A stretch of 64,000 bases of DNA from JBEKYD01 sp049511335 (GTDB lineage: Bacteria > Acidobacteriota > Terriglobia > Bryobacterales > Bryobacteraceae), in assembly GCA_049511335.1 (NCBI GenBank), contig JBEKYD010000005.1:3069-67068 (forward strand). The letters are read 5' to 3'. The notes under the pieces were generated by a model that was given only the letters and a program-made list of their open reading frames with translations, made no database searches and was not told the DNA's origin. The translations under genes were made by a program, and so were the position numbers. Positions within the stretch are counted from its first letter, which is position 1. Each line of letters opens with the position of its first letter. Positions 33,193-41,660 of this stretch are shown piece by piece.

Positions 33193-34605
33193 TCACCCGA
33201 CCCCGATCCGATGGAGCTTCATCAGGTTGGTGGTGCCCGGCCGCCCCACCGGCTGGCCGGCCAAGAACACTACCCGCTGCCCGCGCTGCAGGTAACCGCC
33301 TTCCATCATCACGCGGTCCATTTGCGACAGCATCTCATCGGTGGAGGAAACATCCGGCGCCAGCACCGGAAACACTCCGTAGCTGACGGCAAGTTGCCGT
33401 GCCGTGGTGTCGTGCGGGGTGATGGCGATGATCCGTACCGGCGGCCGGTAGCGCGAGACCAACCGCGCGCTCGATCCCGTCGAAGTAAACACCACGATGG
33501 CGGCGGCCTGCGATTCCCGCGCGGCGTGGTGGGCGGCATCGGCCAGCAGCTCAGCGTTAGTCGGGTTGGCCGAGTGCGGCGGGTCCTGATAACCGCGTTT
33601 GCGCAGCGACGATTCCGACTCCACCGCGATCCGCGCCATCACCTTCACCGCTTCCACCGGATACTTGCCCGCCGATGTCTCGGCCGACAGCATCAAGGCA
33701 TCGGTGCCATCGTAGATGGCGTTGGCCACGTCGCTGACCTCCGCTCGCGTCGGCGTGGGCCGTTCGATCATCGACTCCAGCATCTGCGTGGCCGTGATCA
33801 CGAACCGCCCTTTGCGGCGGGCGCGCCGGATGATGGATTTCTGAATGCGCGGCACTTTTTCGAGCGCCGTCTCCACGCCCAGGTCGCCGCGGGCCACCAT
33901 CACGCCGTCGCTCTCGTCCACAATCGATTCGATGTTTTCCCAGCCTTGCGGTTTCTCGATCTTGGCGATGATGGATACCGGCCGGCCGCCGAGGCGGTTG
34001 CGCAACTGCCGCACGTCCTCGGCCGTGCGCACGAACGACAGCGCAATCATATCCACTCCGGCATTCAGGCCGAAGTGCAGATCGGCAAGGTCCTTTTCGG
34101 TGAGCGAGGGAATGCTGACCTGCACGCCCGGCAGGTTGATCCCCTTGTTGTCGCCGATCGGGCCGCCGTTCAGTACTTCGGTGCACACGGCCACGCCGTC
34201 GCTTTCGAGCGCGCGCAGTTCGATCGCCCCATCGGCCAGCAGAATGCGGTCGCCGGCCTGCACGTCGCGCGCAAACTTCAAATAGCCGGTGGACGCGCGC
34301 TCCGGGGTGCCGACCGACGGCTCGGTAGTGATGACGAAACGCGAACCGGCGGCCAGCGTGCAACCTCCGTTTTCGAAACGTCCGAGGCGGATCTTGGGGC
34401 CTTGCAGGTCGAGCAGAATCGCCACGTGCAAACCGGCTTCCCGTGCCGCGGTGCGCACCGCCGCGATGCGCGCCTCGTGATCGACCTGCGTCCCATGAGA
34501 AGCATTCAAGCGAAAAACGTCCACCCCAGCGGACAGAAGCTGCGCCAGCACCCCTGGGCCGTCCGTGGCCGGGCCGATAGTGGCGACAATTTTCGTGTTG
34601 GGCAT
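33193..34605 (-). CDS. pyk: pyruvate kinase
   Basis: This 470-aa enzyme transfers phosphate from phosphoenolpyruvate to ADP in glycolysis. Conserved stretches are all present: TKIVATIGPATDGP at the start, FRLNASHGT, DLQGPKIRLGRF, the loop IPSLTEKDLADL, SIIAKIEKPQG, GVMVARGDLGVE, ITATQMLESMI and DALMLSAETSAGKYPVEAV. The C-terminal regulatory domain ends QRVVFLAGQPVGRPGTTNLMKL. Active-site Arg, Lys and Glu are intact. The length fits the standard bacterial tetrameric form without extra domain. It sits 21 bp from the M20 gene start. Confidence 0.97.
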   Translation of the reverse strand: MPNTKIVATIGPATDGPGVLAQLLSAGVDVFRLNASHGTQVDHEARIAAVRTAAREAGLHVAILLDLQGPKIRLGRFENGGCTLAAGSRFVITTEPSVGTPERASTGYLKFARDVQAGDRILLADGAIELRALESDGVAVCTEVLNGGPIGDNKGINLPGVQVSIPSLTEKDLADLHFGLNAGVDMIALSFVRTAEDVRQLRNRLGGRPVSIIAKIEKPQGWENIESIVDESDGVMVARGDLGVETALEKVPRIQKSIIRRARRKGRFVITATQMLESMIERPTPTRAEVSDVANAIYDGTDALMLSAETSAGKYPVEAVKVMARIAVESESSLRKRGYQDPPHSANPTNAELLADAAHHAARESQAAAIVVFTSTGSSARLVSRYRPPVRIIAITPHDTTARQLAVSYGVFPVLAPDVSSTDEMLSQMDRVMMEGGYLQRGQRVVFLAGQPVGRPGTTNLMKLHRIGVG

Positions 34606-34635
34606 CCCGGTTCTTTATCTATTGTGCCAGAGGCT

Positions 34636-35388
34636 CTAATTCTCCATCGCCGGCCGCTCCACGCGGTCGATCACCAGCACGTCTTGAGGCGCTTTGCGCA
34701 TCTGCAGACCGAGGCCGAGCTGCTCGTTCAGAGCGACGAACAAAGCAGCGCCGGGAGCCGGCGCTCCGGCCGAAGCATCGGCATGTCCGGGGCTCCAGTC
34801 GAGCCATACGGCGTAATTGCCCTCCACGTTCGTCTGGTCCACCACCGGCTGCTTGAGCAGCGTCGAAAGGATGGCGGCAAGCTGCCTCATGCTCAAGCTT
34901 TCGAAGTGGATGTGGCCCTCGTCTTCTCTACCCTTCCCGACCGCTTCGCTCGGCTTGGCCGCTTGCAGCTTCATCCCTTGCTTGGACACGATCAGCGCGT
35001 ACACCTCCAGCTCTTTCGATTCGTGATGCACTTGGAGCTGGAACCGCTCCGATAGCAGTGCCTTCAACCTGATCATCATTTCGGCCTGGAGGCGAACCGA
35101 CGCCGGCGCCTTGGCGACGATATCGTAGCGTTCCGATTCGATCCAGTCCGGACCTTGGAGCCGATAGTCCTCCACACCGTACGCCACCTCAACGATCCGG
35201 CGAAGAGAAGTGTTCTGAAAGGTCAGCCGTCCCGGCGTTATCGCGAAATGGGGCGGGCCGCCGCTGCGGCCGGGCCGGGCTGGCCGCACGCTGGCCAGCT
35301 CGAACGCGGGCTGTCCGCCGCCGGACTGCGCCGGAGCCCCAAAGCAAGGGAGAAGTACCGCCGCGAGCACCACCCGAATCCGTTTCAA
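34636..35388 (-). CDS. TIGR03435 / DUF3738 exported acidobacterial protein
   Basis: The product (about 250 aa from the TTG at 35388) has a signal peptide VVLAAVLLPCFGAPAQS. Characteristic stretches follow: FELASVRPA, then FAITPGRLTFQNTSLRRIVEVAYGV, YRLQGPDWIESERYDIVAKAP, LLSERFQLQVHHESKELEVYALI and MRQLAAILSTLLKQPVVDQTNVEGNYAVWLDW. This is the TIGR03435 family, expanded in Solibacter and relatives and of unknown function. I choose the TTG because GGGAGG lies about 8 nt upstream; ATG at 35448 would give a longer, less plausible leader. Its presence is a strong phylum marker. Confidence 0.88.
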   Translation of the reverse strand: MKRIRVVLAAVLLPCFGAPAQSGGGQPAFELASVRPARPGRSGGPPHFAITPGRLTFQNTSLRRIVEVAYGVEDYRLQGPDWIESERYDIVAKAPASVRLQAEMMIRLKALLSERFQLQVHHESKELEVYALIVSKQGMKLQAAKPSEAVGKGREDEGHIHFESLSMRQLAAILSTLLKQPVVDQTNVEGNYAVWLDWSPGHADASAGAPAPGAALFVALNEQLGLGLQMRKAPQDVLVIDRVERPAMEN

Positions 35389-35460
35389 CTGCGTGCCCTC
35401 CCAAGCCGACCATTCTGACACAAAGCAACCACCGCGGAGCTCTTTCACCGTGGGGCTTTC

Positions 35461-36258
35461 TCACCGTGGAGCTTGGCCCAGCAGCTTCGCCACCGTTTCC
35501 AGGGAGCCGCTCAACTCGGCGTTGATTCTATTCCCGTCGCGGCGCACCACCGCCCGGTTCAACGCGCCGGCCAGTTCCTCATGCCGCGCTTCCGCCATGG
35601 CGGCCAGCGAGAGCATGGCGCGCAAGGTTTGTTCGAAGCGCTCGGCCCCGGCCTCGCTGCCAGACTCCGCTGTAAGCTGGAGCCGGCAATTCCCGGCCAA
35701 ACGCGCGGAAAGGCAAACGTATTCCACGTCGCGGAGCAGCCGGTTGAGATTGGCGTAGTTGCCGGAGAGCGGAAGATCGACGCCGCCCCGGGCCGCGATC
35801 CAGAGCGCGCTCCCGGCCGCGTGGGCACGCGCGAATGTGACGACCGGGTTGGCCTGGTGGATCGATCCCCGGCGTCCGGCGGCCTCTGCCACCAGCCGCT
35901 CGGAACCGGCAGCCGCCAGACCAGGCGCCAGCCATCGCCCGCCGGCCGGGGCCTGCGCCAGGTTTCCACGAGCCAGCACCAGCCACTCATTCCGCTCTTC
36001 CGCGGCCAGTAGCCGTGAAGCCTGGCCGAACGGCTCCAACAGACCCTGCGGAACTGCCCGCCACAGCGGCGTGCCTCTCAACTGGTTGAGATTCGCTTCC
36101 GCAACGATGGCGGCGCCCGCGGGAATGGCTTCCTCGAGATCGGAATCGAGACCCGCACGATGCCCGCATGCAGCCAGCACCGCCAACACGGCGATCAATC
36201 CGTACCTGTGGAGCACAAGAGCGGTTGCCGCAAACACGTTACTGGACTTCCGATACAA
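35461..36258 (-). CDS. putative lipoprotein of unknown function
   Basis: This 265-aa product has a signal peptide ending LAVLAACGH, a lipobox with Cys near residue 31. After it come about 230 residues of alternating hydrophobic and charged stretches without a recognised motif: AGAAIVAEANLNQLRGTPLWRAV near the start and an Arg-rich, Ala-rich end. An earlier gene on this strand is the NarL-type regulator, 57 bp upstream. The repeat-rich segment at 36268-36296 lies between them. It resembles Acidobacteria-specific hypothetical lipoproteins; I give no function. Confidence 0.65.
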   Translation of the reverse strand: MYRKSSNVFAATALVLHRYGLIAVLAVLAACGHRAGLDSDLEEAIPAGAAIVAEANLNQLRGTPLWRAVPQGLLEPFGQASRLLAAEERNEWLVLARGNLAQAPAGGRWLAPGLAAAGSERLVAEAAGRRGSIHQANPVVTFARAHAAGSALWIAARGGVDLPLSGNYANLNRLLRDVEYVCLSARLAGNCRLQLTAESGSEAGAERFEQTLRAMLSLAAMAEARHEELAGALNRAVVRRDGNRINAELSGSLETVAKLLGQAPR

Positions 36259-36267
36259 CGCAGTAAG

Positions 36268-36296
36268 TTTCCAGTTGACAGTTTACAGTCAACCGC
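36268..36296. repeat. GTTGACAGTTTACAGTC short-repeat fragment
   Basis: A piece of the ACTGACAACTG-type family lies between the lipoprotein and regulator genes. Confidence 0.4.
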
Positions 36297-36315
36297 TGCT
36301 GGACGGGGATCCTCG

Positions 36316-36960
36316 TTACTGGCCGCTGCCGTAGGAGTGATCGAGAGCGGCGCGGATCAACTGGCCGCGGGTGCGCACTCCGGCTTTGCGGAACATTCGC
36401 CGGAGGGTGGCTTTTACGGCGCCCTCCGGTGTGCCGAGCCGATCGGCAATGCGCCGATTGGTCAGGCCATCGAGCACACCCCGCAACACCAGTTGTTCGC
36501 GCTCGGTCAATTGTTGACGAAACTTCTTGGCGCCCGGCCAGAGGGCATTGTCGGCTAGCAGCCGCATCATTTTCTGGTCGAGCCACGCTTCCCCGGCAGC
36601 CACCATCCGCAATGCCTTGATGAGATCGGCCACGCCGCCATGCTGGCGCAAGATACCGGAGGCGCCGAGTTGCAGAACGCGAAGCGCTTGGTCCGCGCTC
36701 AGATCGTCCGAAACCACCAGCACGCGGCTGGGCTCCCGGGAAGCTTCGAGGGCGCCGAGCAAATCGTAGCCTGCCGGCTTGGAGGGGTCCAGTGTGACAA
36801 CGATTACGTCCGCCGGCGACTGCGTAAACGCCTCCAGCACTTCCGCGCCGGTGCGGCACTGGGCCAGAACTTCGAAATCGGCGTCGGCCCCCAGAACTCG
36901 CGCGAGCGCTTCCAAAGGCAGAACTTGCTCGTTGAACAGAAGCAGGCGAATCCGTTCCAC
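36316..36960 (-). CDS. NarL/LuxR-type response regulator with degenerate receiver
   Basis: This 214-aa protein has the NarL layout. A receiver-like domain (1-120) starts LLLFNEQVLPLEALARVL, where the usual acidic pair (DD or ED) is NE. The phospho-acceptor site reads VIVVTLDPSKP, with Thr where Asp is expected. The LuxR-type HTH is intact: LTEREQLVLRGVLDGLTNRRIADRLGTPEGAVKATLRRMFRKAGV. The protein probably binds DNA without normal phosphorylation. No partner kinase is adjacent. Start ATG at 36960 gives the standard N-terminus. Confidence 0.88.
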   Translation of the reverse strand: MERIRLLLFNEQVLPLEALARVLGADADFEVLAQCRTGAEVLEAFTQSPADVIVVTLDPSKPAGYDLLGALEASREPSRVLVVSDDLSADQALRVLQLGASGILRQHGGVADLIKALRMVAAGEAWLDQKMMRLLADNALWPGAKKFRQQLTEREQLVLRGVLDGLTNRRIADRLGTPEGAVKATLRRMFRKAGVRTRGQLIRAALDHSYGSGQ

Positions 36961-37210
36961 TGGCCAGCATGGTAGTGGCGTCCGCCCCCGCGGTTCAACA
37001 GATTGACCAAAAGATCGCTGGTATTTGACCAGAAGATAGCCTGGAGGGATCTAACGATATCCACCAAGTTCCTAACGATCCTTGCGAGGCGCTTCGGATG
37101 GCGTTCGCCGCTTCCTCCGAAAGATTGGGTCCGGCAGCGGGAAGATAGATGGCCGGCCGCGGCCAGCGGATTTAGATTGGGACTATTGCAGCTCTCGGTC
37201 TGAATCCCAC

Positions 37211-40200
37211 ATGATCCGGCGCATCGTCGATTTTGCTCTCAACAATCGTTTCATGGTGGCGGCGCTCGCGCTGCTGCTGTTCGCCTGGGGCATTATCTCA
37301 TTCAAAGCGCTGCCGATCGAAGCATATCCCGACGTAGCCAACAACTATGTGCAAGTCATCTCACAATGGCCGGGGCGCGCGGCCGAGGAGGTGGAGCAAC
37401 AGGTCACCATTCCGCTCGAAATCGTGATGAACGGGCTTCCACATCTGCAGCACTTGCGATCGGTTTCCCTGTTTGGCCTCTCCAGCCTGATGCTGGTTTT
37501 CGACGACACTTCGAACGACGACTGGAATCGCGCCAAAGTGCTGGAGCGCATCTCGGAAGTCAGCCTGCCCGACAACCTCCAGCCACAGATGGGCAGCGAT
37601 TACAGCCCGGTCGGGCAGATCTACTGGTACACGCTGCACAGCACCAACCCGAAGTACGACCTGATGGAGTTGAAGTCGCTGGAAGACTGGGTGCTCGAAA
37701 AGCAGTTCAAATCGGTGCCCAACGTGGTGGATGTCTCAAGCTTCGGCGGCACCACCAAGGAATACCAGGTGCGCATCGATCCCGACAAGCTGGTCGATTA
37801 CGGTCTCAGCATCGGGCAGGTGGAGCAGCAGTTGGCCAATAACAACGTCAACGCCGGCGGCAGCTTCATCGAACAGGGTCTGCAGCAGGTGAACGTCCGC
37901 CAGGTCGGCCTGGTGAAAACGGTCGGCGACATTGACGGCACGTTCGTGAAAACGGCCAATGGCACGCCCATCCGCATGTCGGATATCGCCACCGTGCAAC
38001 AAGGTCCCAAGATCCGCCTAGGACGGATCGGCAAGGCCATCCACCGCGCGGACGGCAAGATCGTGGACAACGACGACGTCATCGAGGGCATCGTGCTGCT
38101 GCGCAAGGGCGCCGATTCCGACCAGGTGCTCAAGGACATTCACGCCCAGGTGGAGGAGCTGAATACGCAGATTCTGCCGCACGGCGTGAAAGTGGTTCCG
38201 TTTCTGGATCGCAGCGACCTGGTCCGATACACCTCGGAGACGGTGCTGCACAACCTACGGGAAGGCATCATCCTGGTCACCATCATCCTGTTCCTGTTTC
38301 TGGGCAATGCGCGCGGCGCGCTGATTGTGGGCTGCACCATTCCGTTCTCGCTGCTGTTTGCGGCGATTTGTCTGGACCTGCGCCACATTCCGGCGAATCT
38401 GCTGTCGCTGGGCGCGCTGGATTTCGGAATGGTGGTGGACGGCTCGGTGGTGATGGTCGAGAACATCATCCGCCACATGGGCCATCGCGAGGGTCCGGTC
38501 TCGGTCATGGATCGCATTCGCGAGGCCGCTCACGAGGTACAGCGGCCGGTATTCTACGCCATCGGAATCATCATTACGGCGTACCTGCCCATCTTCACGC
38601 TGCAAGCCGTGGAAGGCCGGCTGTTCAAGCCCATGGCCTGGACGGTGGCTTTTGCGCTGCTGGGCGCGCTGATCTTCTCCATGGTGGTGGCGCCGATGCT
38701 CGCCAGCTTTTTGTTCCGCAAGAACGTGAGGGAGTGGCACAACCCGTTGCTGCTTTGGGTCACGGAAAGGTACCGCACCGTCCTGCGCTGGGCCGTCCGC
38801 GCGCGTTGGCTGACGGTAGGCCTGGGTGTCGCCAGTTTGTTGGGGTCGGTTTACCTGCTGAAAAGCGGGGTGATCGGCTCGGAGTTTCTGCCGCACCTCG
38901 ATGAAGGCGCGATCTGGGCCCGCGGCACACTGGCCCCGTCAACCGGGCCCACCGAGGGCACGCGGCTGATGGACCAGGCGCGCATCGCCTTCGCCAGTTT
39001 TCCCGAAGTGACCCAGGTTGTCTCGCAGGTCGGCAGGCCGGACGACGGCACGGACACGAGCGGCTTCTTCAATACCGAGTATTTCGTGGATCTGAAATCC
39101 AAGAAAGGGTGGCGGCCGTTGTTTCGCCAGGATAAAGACGCGCTGATCGCCGCCATGGACCACGAGGTGAGCAAAATGCCGGGCGTGCTGTGGAACTTCT
39201 CGCAGCCCATCTCCGACAACATGGAAGAGGCCGTCAGCGGGGTAAAAGGCGAGCTGGCGGTGAAGATTCGCGGCGACGATCTGCATCTGCTGGAAGCCAC
39301 GGGCGACAAGATTTTGGCGCAGATGCGCGCCGTGAGAGGGGTCGAGGACCTGGGAATGTTCCGGGTCATCGGCCAACCCAACCTCAATTACACGGTGAAT
39401 CGCGCCCAGGCCGCGCGCTTTGGCGTGAACGTGGCGGACGTGCAGGATGCGATTCAGACTGCAGTGGGCGGCAACGCCGTCAGCCAGGTGTTGGATGGCG
39501 AAATGCGCTTCGACCTGGTGGCGCGCTATCTGCCGCGCTATCGCGATACGCGCGAGGCCATCGATTCGATCCGCCTCGTGACGCCCAGCGGCGAGCGCGT
39601 TTCCCTGGCGCAACTCTGCGGCATCCAAGCCGTGGACGGCGCATCGGAAATCTACCGCGAGGCCAACTCGCGCTACGTGGCCATCAAATACAGCGTTCGC
39701 GGCCGTGACCTGGGCAGTACGGTGGAAGAAGCCATCGCCAAGGTCAAGAAGAACGTGAAGCTCCCGGAAGGGTACCAGATCCGGTGGGAGGGCGAGTACG
39801 AGAGTCAGAAACGGGCCGACGCCCGTCTGGCAGTGATCCTCCCCATCACCATTCTGCTGATTGTCATCATCCTCTGTACCATGTTCCACTCGCTGAAATG
39901 GGCAATGCTGATTCTTGCCAACATGGCAATGGCCCCTATCGGGGGATTGCTGGCGCTGTTGGTGACGCACACCAATTTCAGCGTTTCCTCGAGCGTCGGT
40001 TTTCTGGCCCTGTTCGGCGTGTCGGTGCAAACCGGTGTGATCATGCTGGAATATATCAACCAGCTTCGCGCGCGCGGTAACACCATCGAGAATTCGGCAG
40101 TGGAAGGGGCAGTGCTCCGTTTGCGGCCCATCATGATGACCATGCTGGTGGCCACGTTGGGCTTGCTGCCGGCGGCGCTTTCGCACGCCATCGGCTCGGA

Positions 40201-40345
40201 CTCGCAGCGGCCGTTTGCGATCGTCATCGTAGGCGGTCTAATGACCGACCTGGCGATGAGTATCTTCCTGCTGCCGACTCTATACGTGTGGATGGCCGGC
40301 CAGGGCGACATGCTGCCCGAGCCGGAAGCGAGCTTCGAGGAATAA
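37211..40345 (+). CDS. CzcA/CusA-type heavy-metal RND efflux transporter
   Basis: From the ATG at 37211 the product is 1044 aa, the normal RND length, with 12 membrane segments in the 1+5+1+5 layout. The N-terminus MIRRIVDFALNNRFMVAAL and LPIEAYPDVAN match the HME group. TM4 carries DFGMVVDGSVVMVEN, the heavy-metal RND signature. The periplasmic stretch GRAAEEVEQQVTIPLE is typical. The family expels divalent or monovalent metals by proton antiport. No membrane fusion or outer membrane partner gene is next to it, which is unusual. Frames upstream of 37211 are out of context. Confidence 0.92.
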   Translation: MIRRIVDFALNNRFMVAALALLLFAWGIISFKALPIEAYPDVANNYVQVISQWPGRAAEEVEQQVTIPLEIVMNGLPHLQHLRSVSLFGLSSLMLVFDDTSNDDWNRAKVLERISEVSLPDNLQPQMGSDYSPVGQIYWYTLHSTNPKYDLMELKSLEDWVLEKQFKSVPNVVDVSSFGGTTKEYQVRIDPDKLVDYGLSIGQVEQQLANNNVNAGGSFIEQGLQQVNVRQVGLVKTVGDIDGTFVKTANGTPIRMSDIATVQQGPKIRLGRIGKAIHRADGKIVDNDDVIEGIVLLRKGADSDQVLKDIHAQVEELNTQILPHGVKVVPFLDRSDLVRYTSETVLHNLREGIILVTIILFLFLGNARGALIVGCTIPFSLLFAAICLDLRHIPANLLSLGALDFGMVVDGSVVMVENIIRHMGHREGPVSVMDRIREAAHEVQRPVFYAIGIIITAYLPIFTLQAVEGRLFKPMAWTVAFALLGALIFSMVVAPMLASFLFRKNVREWHNPLLLWVTERYRTVLRWAVRARWLTVGLGVASLLGSVYLLKSGVIGSEFLPHLDEGAIWARGTLAPSTGPTEGTRLMDQARIAFASFPEVTQVVSQVGRPDDGTDTSGFFNTEYFVDLKSKKGWRPLFRQDKDALIAAMDHEVSKMPGVLWNFSQPISDNMEEAVSGVKGELAVKIRGDDLHLLEATGDKILAQMRAVRGVEDLGMFRVIGQPNLNYTVNRAQAARFGVNVADVQDAIQTAVGGNAVSQVLDGEMRFDLVARYLPRYRDTREAIDSIRLVTPSGERVSLAQLCGIQAVDGASEIYREANSRYVAIKYSVRGRDLGSTVEEAIAKVKKNVKLPEGYQIRWEGEYESQKRADARLAVILPITILLIVIILCTMFHSLKWAMLILANMAMAPIGGLLALLVTHTNFSVSSSVGFLALFGVSVQTGVIMLEYINQLRARGNTIENSAVEGAVLRLRPIMMTMLVATLGLLPAALSHAIGSDSQRPFAIVIVGGLMTDLAMSIFLLPTLYVWMAGQGDMLPEPEASFEE

Positions 40346-40348
40346 GCC

Positions 40349-40552
40349 ATGACCGACGAGACCCTGCCCATTGCGCTCGAACGCGTTGCCGCGTGGCTTC
40401 ATCCGCGCTGGCCCTCGGTGCTGGTTTTCGGGGGCTTGCTCCTATTCTGGACGGCGTGTCTGGCCAGCGACGCTTTGCCGATCGAAGCTTTTTTCCTGGG
40501 ACCCGGCCTGATGCTTGCGGGTGCGATTCTACGGGCCCGCCAGCGCCGCTAG
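40349..40552 (+). CDS. 67-aa membrane protein downstream of the RND pump
   Basis: This 67-aa protein begins 3 bp after the pump stop codon. It has an N-terminal charged stretch, then two hydrophobic segments (VLVFGGLLLFWTACLAS and FFLGPGLMLAGAIL) and a basic end (RARQRR). The position suggests translation from the same mRNA, perhaps as a small accessory subunit. I recognise no family. A REP-like hairpin follows at 40571-40625. Confidence 0.65.
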   Translation: MTDETLPIALERVAAWLHPRWPSVLVFGGLLLFWTACLASDALPIEAFFLGPGLMLAGAILRARQRR

Positions 40553-40570
40553 CACGCATCTTCTCCAGGT

Positions 40571-40625
40571 GGCGAGGGCACTCGTGCCTGCCGTGCCGGG
40601 ACTCATCCCGGCACGCTCCCTCGCC
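40571..40625. repeat. nested inverted repeat after the RND operon
   Basis: The outer stem GGCGAGGG/CCCTCGCC encloses an inner GTGCCGGGA-CTCA-TCCCGGCAC hairpin. There is no T-run, so it is REP-like rather than a standard terminator, although it may stabilise the mRNA end. Confidence 0.65.
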
Positions 40626-40649
40626 CTGAAATAGCAAGAGCCCGCCAAG

Positions 40650-41534
40650 TCAAGGTTCGCGACCCTCAGCCTGAGGCCTCTGGAACCGAAGGCGAACCTT
40701 GTTTCCGGTGTACTCGATGCGCAGATCCCAGCCCGCCGCGGCGGCACGGTTCTGCCATACGGTTTCGTAGAGCGTGCGGTAGTCCTCGCGTGAGATCATT
40801 TGGCGTAAGTGCCCGGTCTGTTCATAGAGCCTCCATTCGACTGCGTCCAGATCGACAACCGCCTGTCGATCGTCGAGCGAAACCAGGGTGAGTGGGCTGC
40901 CCCGCAGGTTTGACTGCTCCCAGCAGGCGTACAGGACGAATGCTCGCGGGGCGGGGACGAAAGGCACCCAAGTGCGAGCCGCCAGGAAATAACCCGCGCC
41001 GTCCTGGAACCACTGGAACGCGAACGGCTTCCCTTTTTCCTTTGCGAGCAGGTTGAAAACCCGTACACGCTCCGTCATCGCGATCTCTTCGCGCATCCAG
41101 TTCTTCCGGCCGCTGGTTACATCGGGAAACTTCGAGACCGGAAGCGGCCCAATTTGGTCCAGGCGGATGAAGATGGTTTCCATGTGCTGGAAGAACCAAG
41201 TGTCTCCTTCGGTCACAACCGTGAAGCAATAGGTAGTCTTTTGGTCGCCCTCCGAAGTCAGCGAAACCAGAAAGTGGATCTGGTCGCCGACCCGATAGAT
41301 CTCCGGCCGCTTCTCCCAATCTTCCGGCTTCGCCTGCGCACGGATAGCGGCGATGAAGCCTAGAAACGGCTCACGCAGTTGCTCCGAGTATGGCCGGATG
41401 CGTTCGCGAGTGATGCGGCCATCGCGAAACGCCCGGCTAAAATCGTTCCAAACAGCGAGGTCGTCGGCGCCTCGTCCGACCCTGGGCGCGAACAAGGCCA
41501 CAAGGATGACAGTCGCAGCGGCGGTTCTCAGCAT
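40650..41534 (-). CDS. exported protein of unknown function
   Basis: This 294-aa protein has a signal peptide (ATVILVALFAPRVGRGA), a charged N-terminal domain (DGRITRERIRPYSEQLREP) and a longer, mostly beta, C-terminal part with many aromatic residues. Distinct segments are YRVGDQIHFLVSLTSEG and TWFFQHMETIFIRLDQIG. No motif identifies a family. It lies on the opposite strand to the RND pump, and its stop is about 100 bp past the small membrane protein's stop. Confidence 0.65.
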   Translation of the reverse strand: MLRTAAATVILVALFAPRVGRGADDLAVWNDFSRAFRDGRITRERIRPYSEQLREPFLGFIAAIRAQAKPEDWEKRPEIYRVGDQIHFLVSLTSEGDQKTTYCFTVVTEGDTWFFQHMETIFIRLDQIGPLPVSKFPDVTSGRKNWMREEIAMTERVRVFNLLAKEKGKPFAFQWFQDGAGYFLAARTWVPFVPAPRAFVLYACWEQSNLRGSPLTLVSLDDRQAVVDLDAVEWRLYEQTGHLRQMISREDYRTLYETVWQNRAAAAGWDLRIEYTGNKVRLRFQRPQAEGREP

Positions 41535-41612
41535 TTCCCGCCGCGAATCATATCAAAGGGTGCTTAATACCGCAATGGATCGACGGCATCGGAAGCCCGA
41601 AGCTGTGACCAG

Positions 41613-41660
41613 CGGCTGTTCATTCTGGCTTCTGACTTCCGTCTTCTGGCTTCTTCTCAC
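41613..41660. repeat. CTTCTGACTTCCGTCTTCTGGCTTC repeat at the end of the GT-MT gene
   Basis: Units of the GAAGTCAGAAG family cover the last ~14 codons of the fused glycosyltransferase-methyltransferase gene, where translation gives KKPEDGSQKPE. Confidence 0.65.

Noticed and set aside
31876..35055. Plus-strand frame of 1059 codons
   Set aside because: It is antisense to three clear genes (M20 peptidase, pyruvate kinase, TIGR03435) and has a His/Arg-rich false composition.
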